From positions 679,721 to 743,720 of the forward strand of contig NZ_LIVZ01000003.1 in assembly GCF_001905845.1 (NCBI RefSeq): DNA of 64,000 bases, given 5' to 3'. Of this stretch, positions 16,531 through 25,045 are shown piece after piece. The DNA is from Streptomyces sp. TSRI0107 (GTDB lineage Bacteria > Actinomycetota > Actinomycetes > Streptomycetales > Streptomycetaceae). The first letter of the stretch is position 1; each line of letters starts with the position of its first letter. Both the position numbers and the translations under genes were made by a program. The notes under the pieces are model-generated. The model saw nothing but the letters and a program-made list of their open reading frames with translations. It had not been told where the DNA came from and ran no database searches.

Positions 16531-17205
16531 TCAGTGGCCGTCGGTCGCGGCCGGCTCGACGCCCGTGACCCGGACTAGCAGGTCGGTCCAGCCGTCCTCC
16601 AGGCGCTTCAGGGGCATCCCGCACTGCTTGGTGAGGTGGTGGACCGCGACCGGGTCGAGATAGCCCATCAGCGTCAGTGCGAGCAGTTCGCAGTCCGCGT
16701 GGGGGACGATCTGCCGCAGCAGCATCTGGACGTGCCCGCGCAGCAGGCGCCGCGCGGGGGCGGTGAAGCGGCGGTCATGGGCGGGCTCGGCCGCGAGCTG
16801 GAGTTCGAGTGCCTCGACCGAGCGGCGCAGCGTCGCGTGGCCGAACGCGTTCAGGCGGTCGATGGGCGGGGCGCCGGGGCCGAGCGGCGGGGGGCCGCTG
16901 AGGAAGGCGGCCTGGAACTTGCGCTCGGAGTGGTCGAGCAGCGCGGTCAGCAGGCCGACGCGGTCGCCGAAGCGCCGGAAGACGGTCCCCTTGCCCACCT
17001 GTGCGGCCGCGGCCACCGCCTCCATGGTGACGCCGGCCGCGCCGTGCTCCGCGATCAGCCGGCCCGCGGCCTCCAGCAGCCGGGCCCGGTTGCGCGCGGC
17101 GTCGGCGCGCAGGCAGGGGTCCTGCCCGGGACCGCCGAGTTCCAGCAACTCGGGCGCTGCGACGGGCTCCTGGGGCGGCGGGAAGGGCGGCAGGGAGGCG
17201 GACAT
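16531..17205 (-). CDS. TetR-family transcriptional regulator
   Basis: A 224-residue TetR protein. The N-terminal HTH is at about residues 40-85 (RARLLEAAGRLIAEHGAAGVTMEAVAAAAQVGKGTVFRRFGDRVGLL), followed by a ligand domain with IDRLNAFGHATLRRSVE. Start ATG 17205 is preferred over an upstream TTG/ATG extension because it gives a normal leader. It is divergent from an FMN reductase, and two identical-type operators lie between. It therefore most likely represses itself and that reductase. Confidence 0.87.
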   Translation of the reverse strand: MSASLPPFPPPQEPVAAPELLELGGPGQDPCLRADAARNRARLLEAAGRLIAEHGAAGVTMEAVAAAAQVGKGTVFRRFGDRVGLLTALLDHSERKFQAAFLSGPPPLGPGAPPIDRLNAFGHATLRRSVEALELQLAAEPAHDRRFTAPARRLLRGHVQMLLRQIVPHADCELLALTLMGYLDPVAVHHLTKQCGMPLKRLEDGWTDLLVRVTGVEPAATDGH

Positions 17206-17225
17206 GAAGACAGCGTAAAGCATCG

Positions 17226-17282
17226 GGAATGAAACTGGACCACGGTCCGGTTAACTGCTACAAAATAAACGGACCCCGGTCC
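17226..17282. promoter_or_regulatory. Twin TetR operators with an overlapping sigma-R-like promoter
   Basis: GGACC-AC-GGTCC (17237-17248) and GGACC-CC-GGTCC (17271-17282) are two palindromes whose centres are 34 bases apart, about three helical turns. GGAAT (17226-17230), 19 bases, then GTT (17250-17252) reads toward the reductase, and the first operator lies in its spacer. The operators fit the divergent TetR protein; the sigma-R promoter is a weaker call. Confidence 0.7.
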
Positions 17283-17339
17283 GGATGGACCCCGGCCCGC
17301 CCGCCCAACCGCTTTTCACTGAGTCATCGGGAGTACCCC

Positions 17340-17897
17340 ATGTCCGTTCGCATCCTCGCGCTCGTCGGCAGCCTCCGCGCCGGTTCGCACAACCGCCAGC
17401 TCGCCGAGGCGGCCGTGAAGCACGCTCCCGAGGGCGCCGACGTCCAGATCTTCGAGGGCCTGGCCGAGATCCCGTTCTACAACGAGGACATCGACGTCGA
17501 GGGCTCGGTGCCGGCCGCCGCGGTGGCACTGCGGGAGGCCGTGGCCGCCGCCGACGCGCTGCTGCTCGTCACCCCCGAGTACAACGGCACCATGCCGGCC
17601 GTGCTGAAGAACGCCATCGACTGGCTGTCCCGCCCGTACGGCGCCGGGGCGATCGTCGGCAAGGCCGTCGCCGTGGCCGGTACCGCGCTCGGCCAGTACG
17701 GCGGTGTCTGGGCGCACGACGACACCCGCAAGTCCGTGGGCGTCGCGGGCGGCACGGTGCTGGAGGACGTCAAGCTCTCCATCCCCGGCTCCGCGCAGCG
17801 CTTCGCCGACACCCACCCGGCCGACGACGCCGAGGTCGCCGCGCAGCTCACCGAGGTCGTCGCCCGGCTGCACGGCCACACGACCGCCGCTGCCTGA
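17340..17897 (+). CDS. NADPH-dependent FMN reductase / quinone reductase family protein
   Basis: A 185-residue flavodoxin-fold protein. The phosphate-binding GSLRAGSHNRQL is near residues 10-21, and the flavin-ring contact TPEYNGTMPAVLKNAIDWLSRP is near 78-99, diagnostic of the NAD(P)H:FMN reductase (PF03358) family. Members reduce FMN, quinones, azo compounds or chromate and act in the cytoplasm. ATG 17340 follows GGGAG. The divergent TetR regulator and its twin operators suggest induction by a small electrophile or quinone (inference). Confidence 0.9.
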   Translation: MSVRILALVGSLRAGSHNRQLAEAAVKHAPEGADVQIFEGLAEIPFYNEDIDVEGSVPAAAVALREAVAAADALLLVTPEYNGTMPAVLKNAIDWLSRPYGAGAIVGKAVAVAGTALGQYGGVWAHDDTRKSVGVAGGTVLEDVKLSIPGSAQRFADTHPADDAEVAAQLTEVVARLHGHTTAAA

Positions 17898-17914
17898 CGG
17901 CCCACGGCGCCACA

Positions 17915-17950
17915 CCGAGGGGGCCGGAGCGTTCGCTCCGGCCCCCTCGG
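17915..17950 (+). terminator. Terminator of the FMN reductase gene
   Basis: A 17-bp perfect stem (17915-17931 with 17934-17950) with a two-base TT turn, starting 18 bases after the stop codon. Confidence 0.8.
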
Positions 17951-18053
17951 CCGTACCCGCGACCGGCCACAGCCGCGATCGCCCGGTACCCGCAATCGTT
18001 GAAAATCGTTCAATCCGGGGACGTGTTCGCGCCATCTCTGCGAGGGTGGCCCA

Positions 18054-19067
18054 ATGCAGACCCTCTACAGAAGACTGCTCACCCTGCTGCCCCGGCTCGG
18101 TCTGAAGGTGATCGACCTCGGCCCCGGGACCGCGGTGGTCTCCCGGCGCGGCGGGCGCACCCGGATCCCCCTGCGACCGGGGGCGGACCTGGTGGCCCGG
18201 GACAACGGCCAGTACGCGGTGACGGACGCCGGCAAGGACACCTGGGTCGTCGTGCGGGACCGCTCCGCGCCGGCGGACCGGCAGGCCCGGAAGTGGACCG
18301 GCGTGCGGCTCGGCGACACCGGCGCACGGCTGCTGCTGGACCGGCGGGCGATGGCGGACGAACGCCGGGTGCAGCTGGCCGCCGCCGAGTACCTGTGCAC
18401 CCAGCACGTGGCCGCGATGCTCGATCTGTACCGGGTGAACTGCGTCTTCGACGTCGGCGCCAACGCCGGACAGTACGCCCGGCGGCTGCGCCGGCTCGGC
18501 TACACCGGCCGGATCGTCTCCTTCGAACCCACCGCCGACGCCTTCGCCCGGCTGAAGGACGCCGCCCGCGACGACCCCAACTGGCACGTCCACCACTGCG
18601 GACTCGGCCGCGAGGACACGGTCAGCACCATCCACACCGGCTGGAACACCATGAACTCGCTGCTGCCGCCCAGCGACTACGGCCGCGACCGCTACCGCCG
18701 GTTCGCCACGACCCGCACCGAGCAGATCGAGATCCGGCGGCTGGACGGGGTGATGGAGAAGGCGCTCGACGGCATCGAGGAGCCGCGCCCCTATCTGAAG
18801 ATGGACACCCAGGGCTACGACCTGGAGGTGTTCGCCGGCGCCGGGGAGCGCGTCGCGGACTTCGTGGGGCTCCAGTCGGAGGTCGCCGTGCTGCGGCTGT
18901 ACGAGGGCAGCCCGCGGATGAGCGAGGCGATCGCCGTCTACGAGGCCGGCGGCTTCGAGGTGACCGGCATGTACCCGGTGACCCGGGAGGCGGCCACGGG
19001 CCGGGTGGTCGAGTTCGACTGCGTGATGATGCGCGCCCAGGCGGCCCCCGAACCGCCCGCTACCTGA
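18054..19067 (+). CDS. FkbM-family methyltransferase
   Basis: A 337-residue protein. The AdoMet-binding motif VFDVGANAGQYARRL is near residues 133-147, followed by SFEPTADAF and the family block YLKMDTQGYDLEV near 248. Residues 1-110 are an additional N-terminal domain with no recognised motif. FkbM methyltransferases O-methylate hydroxyl groups on sugars or polyketides. No biosynthetic or glycosyltransferase genes are adjacent, so the acceptor is unknown. The 3' end overlaps the converging TerC gene by 8 bases. Confidence 0.85.
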   Translation: MQTLYRRLLTLLPRLGLKVIDLGPGTAVVSRRGGRTRIPLRPGADLVARDNGQYAVTDAGKDTWVVVRDRSAPADRQARKWTGVRLGDTGARLLLDRRAMADERRVQLAAAEYLCTQHVAAMLDLYRVNCVFDVGANAGQYARRLRRLGYTGRIVSFEPTADAFARLKDAARDDPNWHVHHCGLGREDTVSTIHTGWNTMNSLLPPSDYGRDRYRRFATTRTEQIEIRRLDGVMEKALDGIEEPRPYLKMDTQGYDLEVFAGAGERVADFVGLQSEVAVLRLYEGSPRMSEAIAVYEAGGFEVTGMYPVTREAATGRVVEFDCVMMRAQAAPEPPAT

Positions 19068-20031
19068 CCTGGCCGTCCTTCCCCTCCGCCTCCTGCCGTC
19101 TGGTCGCGCGCAGGCTGGTGACGGTCGTGACCGCGAGCACGAGCACGATGAAGCCCAGGGAGAAGGGGATGCCGATCTCGGGGACGTGGAACCCGGACTC
19201 GTGCAGGGCGTGCAGCACCAGTTTGACGCCGATGAAGCCGAGGATGACCGACAGGCCGTACGTCAGGTGGACCAGCTTCTTCAGCAGGCCGCCGATGAGG
19301 AAGTACAGCTGCCGCAGCCCCATGAGGGCGAAGGCGTTGGCGGTGAACACGATGTACGAGTCCTGGGTGAGACCGTAGATCGCCGGGATCGAGTCCAGGG
19401 CGAACAGCACGTCGGTGGAGCCGATGGCGAGCATCACGACCAGCATCGGCGTCATGACGCGCTTGCCGTCCTGCCGGATCCACAGCTTGGTGCCGTGGTA
19501 CCGGTCGGCCACGCCGAAGCGCCGCTCGGCGAACTTGAGCAGCTTGTTCTCCTGGTACTCCTCCTCGTGCTCCTCCTTTCGGGCGTCCTGGATCAGCTTC
19601 CAGGCGGTCCAGATCAGGAAGGCGCCGAAGAGGTAGAACACCCACGAGAAGGCGGAGATGAGCGCGGCGCCGACGGCGATGAAGACGGCCCGCAGCACCA
19701 GCGCCACCAGTACGCCGACCATCAGCACCCGCTGCTGGTACTGCGGCGGCACCGCGAACTTCGCCATGATCAGGACGAAGACGAAGAGGTTGTCGACACT
19801 GAGCGCCTTCTCGGTGACGTAGCCGGCGAAGAACTCCCCCGCCGGTTGCGCGCCGCCGAAGACGCCCAGCCCGATCCCGAAGGCACAGGCCAGCACGACC
19901 CACACCACCGTCCAGGTGCCGGCCTCCCGCAGCGACACCTCATGGGGCTTGCGGCCGATGAAGAAGTCGACGGCGATGAGGACGCAGAGGGCCGCGACGG
20001 TCAGCAGCCAGACGGTGAGGGAGACGTTCAC
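19060..20031 (-). CDS. TerC-family integral membrane protein
   Basis: A 323-residue protein with about eight hydrophobic helices. The two family signatures are present: EKALSVDNLFVFVLIM (about 72-87) and STDVLFALDSIPAIYGLT (about 205-222), with acidic residues proposed to bind metal. A charged loop rich in Glu/Lys (about 150-165) lies on the cytoplasmic side. TerC proteins are linked to tellurite resistance, calcium-stress terminal responses and manganese export to secreted enzymes. It lies 40 bases after a MetF-like gene on the same strand and may be co-transcribed. Confidence 0.9.
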   Translation of the reverse strand: MNVSLTVWLLTVAALCVLIAVDFFIGRKPHEVSLREAGTWTVVWVVLACAFGIGLGVFGGAQPAGEFFAGYVTEKALSVDNLFVFVLIMAKFAVPPQYQQRVLMVGVLVALVLRAVFIAVGAALISAFSWVFYLFGAFLIWTAWKLIQDARKEEHEEEYQENKLLKFAERRFGVADRYHGTKLWIRQDGKRVMTPMLVVMLAIGSTDVLFALDSIPAIYGLTQDSYIVFTANAFALMGLRQLYFLIGGLLKKLVHLTYGLSVILGFIGVKLVLHALHESGFHVPEIGIPFSLGFIVLVLAVTTVTSLRATRRQEAEGKDGQVR

Positions 20032-20071
20032 GGTGGCGCTCCTGGTGCTTGTGGGGCCTGCGTGTGCGGCC

Positions 20072-20959
20072 TCACAGCATCGTCACAGAGGCCCCGTCCT
20101 CCCGCGAGAAACGGGCCGCCCACTCGGATGTCGCCCGCAGCCCGCCGAACGTGTAGAAGTGCACCTTCAGGTCACCGTGGACCGCCGGGTCGTAGCCCTC
20201 GCCGAGGGCGCGCAGAAAGCGGTCAGGGCCCGCCGTGCCCATCAGGTTGGTCAGGGAGAACCCGTACTTGCGGGCGATGGAGGCGCTGGTCCCGACGCCG
20301 AAGCGGGTGGCGTACGACATCAGCCGCCGGACTCCGGCCGGGCCGGGCACCCCGACCCGGATCGGCAGGTCCACCCCGCGGGCGCGGGTCTCGGCCACCC
20401 AGGCGAGCACCGGGTCGGCGTCGAAGCCGAACTGGGTGATCACATGGCCGCCCAGCCGCCGTTCCGCGAGCGCGGCGTGCTTGTCGGTCAGGGCCGACCA
20501 CAGCACGCCGTCGGCGATGGCGGGGTGGCCCTCGGGGTAGCCGCTGACGCCGACGTGGCGGACGCCGTAGCGCTCCAGCAGTCCGGTGCGGATCACGGAG
20601 AGCGCGTCCTCGTACGGGCCCTCCGGGCGGGCCGGGTCACCCCCCACGACGAACAGGTGCTCCCCGACACCGTCCGCCCGCAGTGCCTCCAGGAACTCCT
20701 CGAGCGCCGCCCGGGACGGGATACGGCGGGCCGACAGATGCGGGACGGGCAGGAAGCCGAGCCGCTTCACGGCGCGCGCGGCGTCCAGCCGCATCCCCAG
20801 GTCCTCGTTGCCGAGGAACGTGACGTTGATCCGGGTGCCCCGCGGGATGAGGTGCCGGGCCTCCTCCAGATGCGGCACGTCCTTGCCGGTCATCTCCAGG
20901 GAGAAGTCCTCCAGCAGCGTGGTGCGCACGGCGCGGGCGGCGGTGGGGCCGGGGTTCAT
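20072..20959 (-). CDS. Methylenetetrahydrofolate reductase-like protein
   Basis: A 295-residue TIM-barrel protein of the MetF superfamily. Visible blocks include RINVTFLGNEDLGMRLDAA, VPHLSARRIPSR, FVVGGDPARPEGPYEDAL and GVSGYPEGHP, followed by ITQFGFDADPVLAW, matching flavin and folate contacts of methylenetetrahydrofolate reductases. It is close to the usual size. Some members act in one-carbon release from methoxy aromatics rather than methionine synthesis; context does not decide. GAAGGAG lies before ATG 20959. TerC follows in the same direction. Confidence 0.8.
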   Translation of the reverse strand: MNPGPTAARAVRTTLLEDFSLEMTGKDVPHLEEARHLIPRGTRINVTFLGNEDLGMRLDAARAVKRLGFLPVPHLSARRIPSRAALEEFLEALRADGVGEHLFVVGGDPARPEGPYEDALSVIRTGLLERYGVRHVGVSGYPEGHPAIADGVLWSALTDKHAALAERRLGGHVITQFGFDADPVLAWVAETRARGVDLPIRVGVPGPAGVRRLMSYATRFGVGTSASIARKYGFSLTNLMGTAGPDRFLRALGEGYDPAVHGDLKVHFYTFGGLRATSEWAARFSREDGASVTML

Positions 20960-21136
20960 CGAGCTCCTTCGGCGTCGGGTACGACGGCTCGCCGCGCCGG
21001 GCGTCGCCTTGTGGGCGGTGCTCGGGCCGTGCGGCGCTCCAGGGTACGTCCCGCCCCTTCCGCCACGGCGAGCCGGTGTCGGTGCCCCGCGCTACTCTGC
21101 GCCTGTCCGGTCATTCACCCCATACCGGGAGGATTC

Positions 21137-21556
21137 ATGCCCTCGCGTCTCAACCCGTACATCAGCTTCGGCGGCGACGCCCGGCAGGCCATGGAGTTCT
21201 ACAAGGAGGTGTTCGGCGGCGACCTCAAACTCAACACCTACGGCGACTTCGGCCGCCCGGACGCCCCGGAGGCCGACAAGATCATGCACGCCATGCTGGA
21301 GACCCCCAGCGGCTTCACCCTGATGGGCGCCGACGCCCCGCCCGGCACGGAGCACTCGACCGGCAACAACTTCGCGGTGAGCCTGAGCGGCGACGACGAG
21401 GACGAGCTGCGCGGCTACTGGGAGAAGCTGTCCGCCGACGGCACCGTGTCCGTGCCGATGGAGAAGCAGATGTGGGGCGACGTGTTCGGCATGTGCACGG
21501 ACCGGTTCGGCGTCATGTGGATGGTCGACATCACCGGGCCGGCGGCGAACGGCTGA
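21137..21556 (+). CDS. VOC-superfamily protein (PhnB/glyoxalase-like)
   Basis: A 139-residue protein beginning LNPYISFGGDARQAMEFYKEVFGG, the standard start of PhnB-like vicinal-oxygen-chelate proteins. It ends GVMWMVDI, the last strand of the fold. These proteins often lack clear metal ligands and have unknown substrates; many are stress-related. ATG 21137 has GGGAGGA upstream. The gene stands alone between divergent and same-strand neighbours. Confidence 0.88.
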   Translation: MPSRLNPYISFGGDARQAMEFYKEVFGGDLKLNTYGDFGRPDAPEADKIMHAMLETPSGFTLMGADAPPGTEHSTGNNFAVSLSGDDEDELRGYWEKLSADGTVSVPMEKQMWGDVFGMCTDRFGVMWMVDITGPAANG

Positions 21557-21886
21557 CCCGGAGATCTTCAGGTCGCCGACCGGTGGGCGCCGCCGACCGC
21601 CGAGGACACCTGCCTGGACGGACTCCGGGCCCTGGTCGACGGCCTCCCCGCCCACCGCTGAAGCGGCTCGCCGCGGGCGCCGGACGGGGTTCGCCTTCGC
21701 GTGGCCTTCTGGTGCGGTGGACGGGAAAACCGCCCCGGTCGGGTCATCGATGGTTTGCGCTCGGCCGCGGACGCCTACCAGAACATTCATGACCTTCGGC
21801 GAACCACCCCGCCCGGCACGGACGTTCCCAGCGGGGCCGCCAGAGGTTACCGTTCGGTAGACAACGCGCTCCCGGAGGTGCCCCGC
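21557..21886. other. Intergenic stretch with a possible gene remnant
   Basis: Directly after the VOC stop and in the same frame, about 33 codons (21557-21661) read as a natural protein C-terminus. They include RWAPPTAEDTCLDGLRALVDG and end in TGA, as if a downstream gene or domain had lost its beginning. I could not assign it to a family. The remaining 220 bases up to the amidase show no gene; GGAGG precedes the amidase start. Confidence 0.35.
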
Positions 21887-23308
21887 ATGACGCACGCCCC
21901 TTCCGCAGGACTGGCCGAGACCGCCCGCGCCCTCGCCGCCGGCGAGGTGACCTCGCGGGCTCTCGTCACCGAGGCCCTGGCCCGGATCGAGGCGACCCAG
22001 GGCTCCCTCAACGCCTTCCGGATCGTCCGCGCCGAGGCGGCGCTCGCCGAGGCCGACGCGGCGGACCGGGAGCTGGCGGCCGGGGTCCGCCGGCCGCTGC
22101 TCGGGGTGCCCGTGGCCGTCAAGGACGACATGGACGTGGCGGGCGAGCCGACCGCGTTCGGCTGCCAGGGCGTCTTCCCGCCGGTCGCCGAGGACGGCGA
22201 GGCGGTACGGCGGCTGCGCGCGGCCGGCGCCGTGATCGTCGGCAAGACCAACACCTGCGAGCTGGGCCAGTGGCCGTTCACCGAGGGGCCCGCGTTCGGT
22301 GCCACCCGCAACCCGTGGCACCCCGACCACACGCCGGGCGGCTCCTCCGGCGGCAGCGCGGCCGCGGTCGCGGCGGGCCTGGTGCCGGCCGCGCTCGGCT
22401 CCGACGGGGCCGGATCGGTCCGCATCCCCGCGTCCTGGACCCATCTGATCGGCATCAAACCGCAGCGCGGACGCATCTCGACCTGGCCGCGCGGCGAGTC
22501 CTTCCAGGGCATCACCGTCAACGGCACACTGGCCCGCACGGTCGCCGACGCGGCCCTGCTGCTGGACACGGCGAGCGGCAACCACGACCGGGATCCACAC
22601 CGGCCGCCGACGCTGAAGACGTTCGAGGCGGCCGGCCGCGACCCCGGCCGGCTGCGTATCGCCCTGTCCCTGAAGCCGCCGTTCACCGCGCTGCCGGCCC
22701 GGCTGGACCCCGAGATCCGCGCCCGGGTCACCGAACTCGCCGAGCGGCTGGCCGGGCTGGGGCATGTCGTCGAGGAGGCCGACCCGCCCTACGGGCAGAT
22801 CGGGCTGACCTTCGTGCCCCGGGCCACCGCCGGGATCGCCGAGTGGGCGCGCGACGCCCCCGACCCCGCGCTGCTCGACCCGCGTACCCGGGGCGCCGCC
22901 CGGCTGGGCCGGCTGCTCGGCGGGGCACCGCTGAAGGCGGCACGGCGGGCGGAGGCGGTCCTGCACCGCCGTATCGGCGGGTTCTTCACGTCGTACGACG
23001 TGGTCCTCGCGCCCACGACGGCCACTCCCCCGCCCCGGATCGGCGCCCTGCTCGGGCTCGGCCCGCTGGCCACCGACCGGGCGATGATCGCCGCGTGCCC
23101 GTACGCCTGGCCGTGGAACGTGCTGGGGTGGCCCGGCGTCAACGTGCCCGCCGGGTTCGTCGGCGGCCTGCCCGTCGGCGCGCAACTGCTCGGCCCCGCG
23201 CACAGCGAACCCCTGCTGGTGTCGCTGGCCGCCCAGTTGGAGGCGGAGCTGCGCTGGCACGGGCAGCGGCCGCCGCTCAAGGCGCCTGCGGAGTCTCCTG
23301 CGGCGTAA
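21887..23308 (+). CDS. Amidase (amidase-signature family)
   Basis: A 473-residue amidase-signature hydrolase. The catalytic lysine is in VPVAVKDDMD (about residue 79). The Gly/Ser-rich signature PGGSSGGSAAAVAAGLVP is at about 146-163 with the cis-serine, and the nucleophile serine lies in GSDGAGSVRIPAS near 174. It hydrolyses amides to acids and ammonia in the cytoplasm; the substrate is not predictable. ATG 21887 has CGGAGG upstream. It is not part of a gatCAB set. Confidence 0.9.
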   Translation: MTHAPSAGLAETARALAAGEVTSRALVTEALARIEATQGSLNAFRIVRAEAALAEADAADRELAAGVRRPLLGVPVAVKDDMDVAGEPTAFGCQGVFPPVAEDGEAVRRLRAAGAVIVGKTNTCELGQWPFTEGPAFGATRNPWHPDHTPGGSSGGSAAAVAAGLVPAALGSDGAGSVRIPASWTHLIGIKPQRGRISTWPRGESFQGITVNGTLARTVADAALLLDTASGNHDRDPHRPPTLKTFEAAGRDPGRLRIALSLKPPFTALPARLDPEIRARVTELAERLAGLGHVVEEADPPYGQIGLTFVPRATAGIAEWARDAPDPALLDPRTRGAARLGRLLGGAPLKAARRAEAVLHRRIGGFFTSYDVVLAPTTATPPPRIGALLGLGPLATDRAMIAACPYAWPWNVLGWPGVNVPAGFVGGLPVGAQLLGPAHSEPLLVSLAAQLEAELRWHGQRPPLKAPAESPAA

Positions 23309-23403
23309 GGGCGTTCGTAGCCGGTCGCATCCGGTCGCATCCGGTCGCCGTCGGTTCGCACCCGTTCGCAACTCCCCTGCGCGCTTCCCGCTACCGTGAC
23401 CCC

Positions 23404-23850
23404 GTGACCGCGCTGACCGATGACACCACGCCCGGCCGCCGAGGCCCGTTCGCGACCACCGAGGCCGACCCGCGTGAGGTCGGCCGGGTGCGGACCGAGT
23501 ACTCGCCCGCGTGCGACGGCGACCCCGATCCCGGGGAGATCGTGTGGACGTGGGTGCCGTTCGAGGAGAACGACGGGCGGGGCAAGGACCGTCCGGTGCT
23601 GGTGGTGGCCAGGGAGGCGGCGGGCACGTTCCTCGCCGTGCAGTTGTCCAGCAGACGGCACGACGGCGACCGGGAGTGGGTGCCGATCGGGCACGGTCCG
23701 TGGGACCGGTCGGGGCGGGACTCGTGGGTGGACGTGGACCGGGTGCTGCGGCTCCACGAGCGGGGCATGCGGCGGGAGGCCTGCGCGCTGGACCGCATGC
23801 GGTTCAACCTGGTGCGGCACCGGCTGAGTCAGCGTTACGGCTGGAGCTGA
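23404..23850 (+). CDS. PemK/MazF-family toxin-like protein
   Basis: A 148-residue protein, read from GTG 23404. The core fits the MazF/PemK fold: PGEIVWTWVPFEENDGRGKDRPVLVVA at about 40-66 (strand 1, the variable loop and the RPxLVV strand), then LAVQLSSR and the C-terminal helix with LDRMRFNLVRHRLSQRYGW. Relatives cut mRNA at short motifs. No antitoxin gene precedes it: the upstream gene is the amidase, and only 95 bases lie between. It may be a domesticated or uncoupled member. The N-terminal 35 residues are extra. Confidence 0.75.
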   Translation: MTALTDDTTPGRRGPFATTEADPREVGRVRTEYSPACDGDPDPGEIVWTWVPFEENDGRGKDRPVLVVAREAAGTFLAVQLSSRRHDGDREWVPIGHGPWDRSGRDSWVDVDRVLRLHERGMRREACALDRMRFNLVRHRLSQRYGWS

Positions 23851-23918
23851 CGCGAGGGGCGGTCTCACCGGGCAGGGTTGACCGTGCCCTGCCAGGGCGC
23901 TACTTTCCCCTCGCCGTA

Positions 23919-23931
23919 AGGAAACTTTCCT
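23919..23931. promoter_or_regulatory. Palindromic operator upstream of the GH5 cellulase
   Basis: AGGAAA-C-TTTCCT is a perfect 13-base palindrome 31 bases before the cellulase start, in otherwise GC-rich DNA. As I recall, very similar GAAA/TTTC palindromes are bound by ROK-family regulators such as CsnR upstream of Streptomyces glycoside hydrolase genes. The typical cellulose (CebR) box was not found. Confidence 0.6.
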
Positions 23932-23962
23932 GACAGTCCGGCCGCCCCCACCGGAGGACGTC

Positions 23963-25045
23963 ATGCGCAGACCCCTGTCGACTCTCCTCACCGGGACCGC
24001 CATCGCCGGTCTCGGCCTGTTCCACAGCCCGGTCCAGGCAGCCCCCGGCCCCACGGTCCCCTCCGTATCCGCATCCGCCTCGGCCTCCGCCTCCGCTCCC
24101 GCGAACACCCCCGCCGCGATCAACGGCCGGCTGAAGGTGTGCGGCGTCAAGCTCTGCAACCAGTACGGCAAACCCGTACAGCTGCGCGGCATGAGCAGTC
24201 ACGGCCTGCAGTGGTACAGCCAGTGCCTGACCGACGGCTCCCTGGACGCGCTCGCCGGCGACTGGAAGGCCGACGTACTGCGCATCTCGCTCTACGTCCA
24301 GGAGGGCGGCTACGAGACGAACCCGCGCAAGTTCACCGACCGGGTGCACCAGCTCATCGAGATGGCCACGGCCCGCGGCATGTACGCCCTCGTCGACTGG
24401 CACCAGCTCACCCCGGGCGACCCGAACCACAACCTGCAGCGGGCCAAGACGTTCTTCACCGAGATCGCCCAGCGCCACCGCGGGAAGACCAACCTGCTGT
24501 ACGACATCGCCAACGAGCCCAACGGGGTGAGCTGGTCACGGATCAAGTCCTACGCGGAGCAGCTCATCCCCGTGATCCGCGCCCAGGACCCGCACACGCC
24601 GATCCTTATCGGCACCCACGGCTGGTCCTCCCTCGGCGTCTCGGACGGCCGCGACGAGACGGACGTCGTCGGCGATCCGGTCCGGGCGAGCAACATCATG
24701 TACACGTTCCACTTCTACGCCGCCTCGCACGGCCGGGAGTATCTGGACGCGCTCGACCGGGCCTCGGACCGGATCCCGGTCTTCGTCACCGAGTTCGGCA
24801 CCCAGGAGGCCAGCGGCGACGGACCGAACGACTTCGGCCGCACCCAGCAGTACCTCGATCTGATGGCCCGCAAGAAGATCAGCTGGGTCAACTGGAACTT
24901 CTCCGACGACCACCGCTCGGGAGCGGTGTTCGAGCCGGGCACCTGCGACCCCGGCGGCCCCTGGACGGGCACCGCCTCCCTGAAGCCGGCCGGGGCCTGG
25001 ATCCGTGACCGGATCCGGACTCCCGACGCCTTCCCTACGAGCTGA
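23963..25045 (+). CDS. Secreted GH5 cellulase (endo-beta-1,4-glucanase)
   Basis: A 360-residue exported protein. The signal peptide spans residues 1-27 (MRRPLSTLL... ending VQA), followed by a Ser/Ala linker and the GH5 barrel from about 57. The acid/base glutamate is E185 in DIANEPNG, and the nucleophile is E277 in VFVTEFGTQ. It cuts beta-1,4-glucan outside the cell. No cellulose-binding domain is present, so it is a catalytic-only form. A palindromic operator lies upstream. The last 11 bases overlap the converging PARG-like gene. Confidence 0.92.
   Translation: MRRPLSTLLTGTAIAGLGLFHSPVQAAPGPTVPSVSASASASASAPANTPAAINGRLKVCGVKLCNQYGKPVQLRGMSSHGLQWYSQCLTDGSLDALAGDWKADVLRISLYVQEGGYETNPRKFTDRVHQLIEMATARGMYALVDWHQLTPGDPNHNLQRAKTFFTEIAQRHRGKTNLLYDIANEPNGVSWSRIKSYAEQLIPVIRAQDPHTPILIGTHGWSSLGVSDGRDETDVVGDPVRASNIMYTFHFYAASHGREYLDALDRASDRIPVFVTEFGTQEASGDGPNDFGRTQQYLDLMARKKISWVNWNFSDDHRSGAVFEPGTCDPGGPWTGTASLKPAGAWIRDRIRTPDAFPTS

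Noticed and set aside
23319..23365. Short tandem TCCGGTCGCA units before the PemK-like gene, considered as an operator or CRISPR-like array
   Set aside because: Only about three imperfect 10-base units, no spacers; more likely simple-sequence drift.
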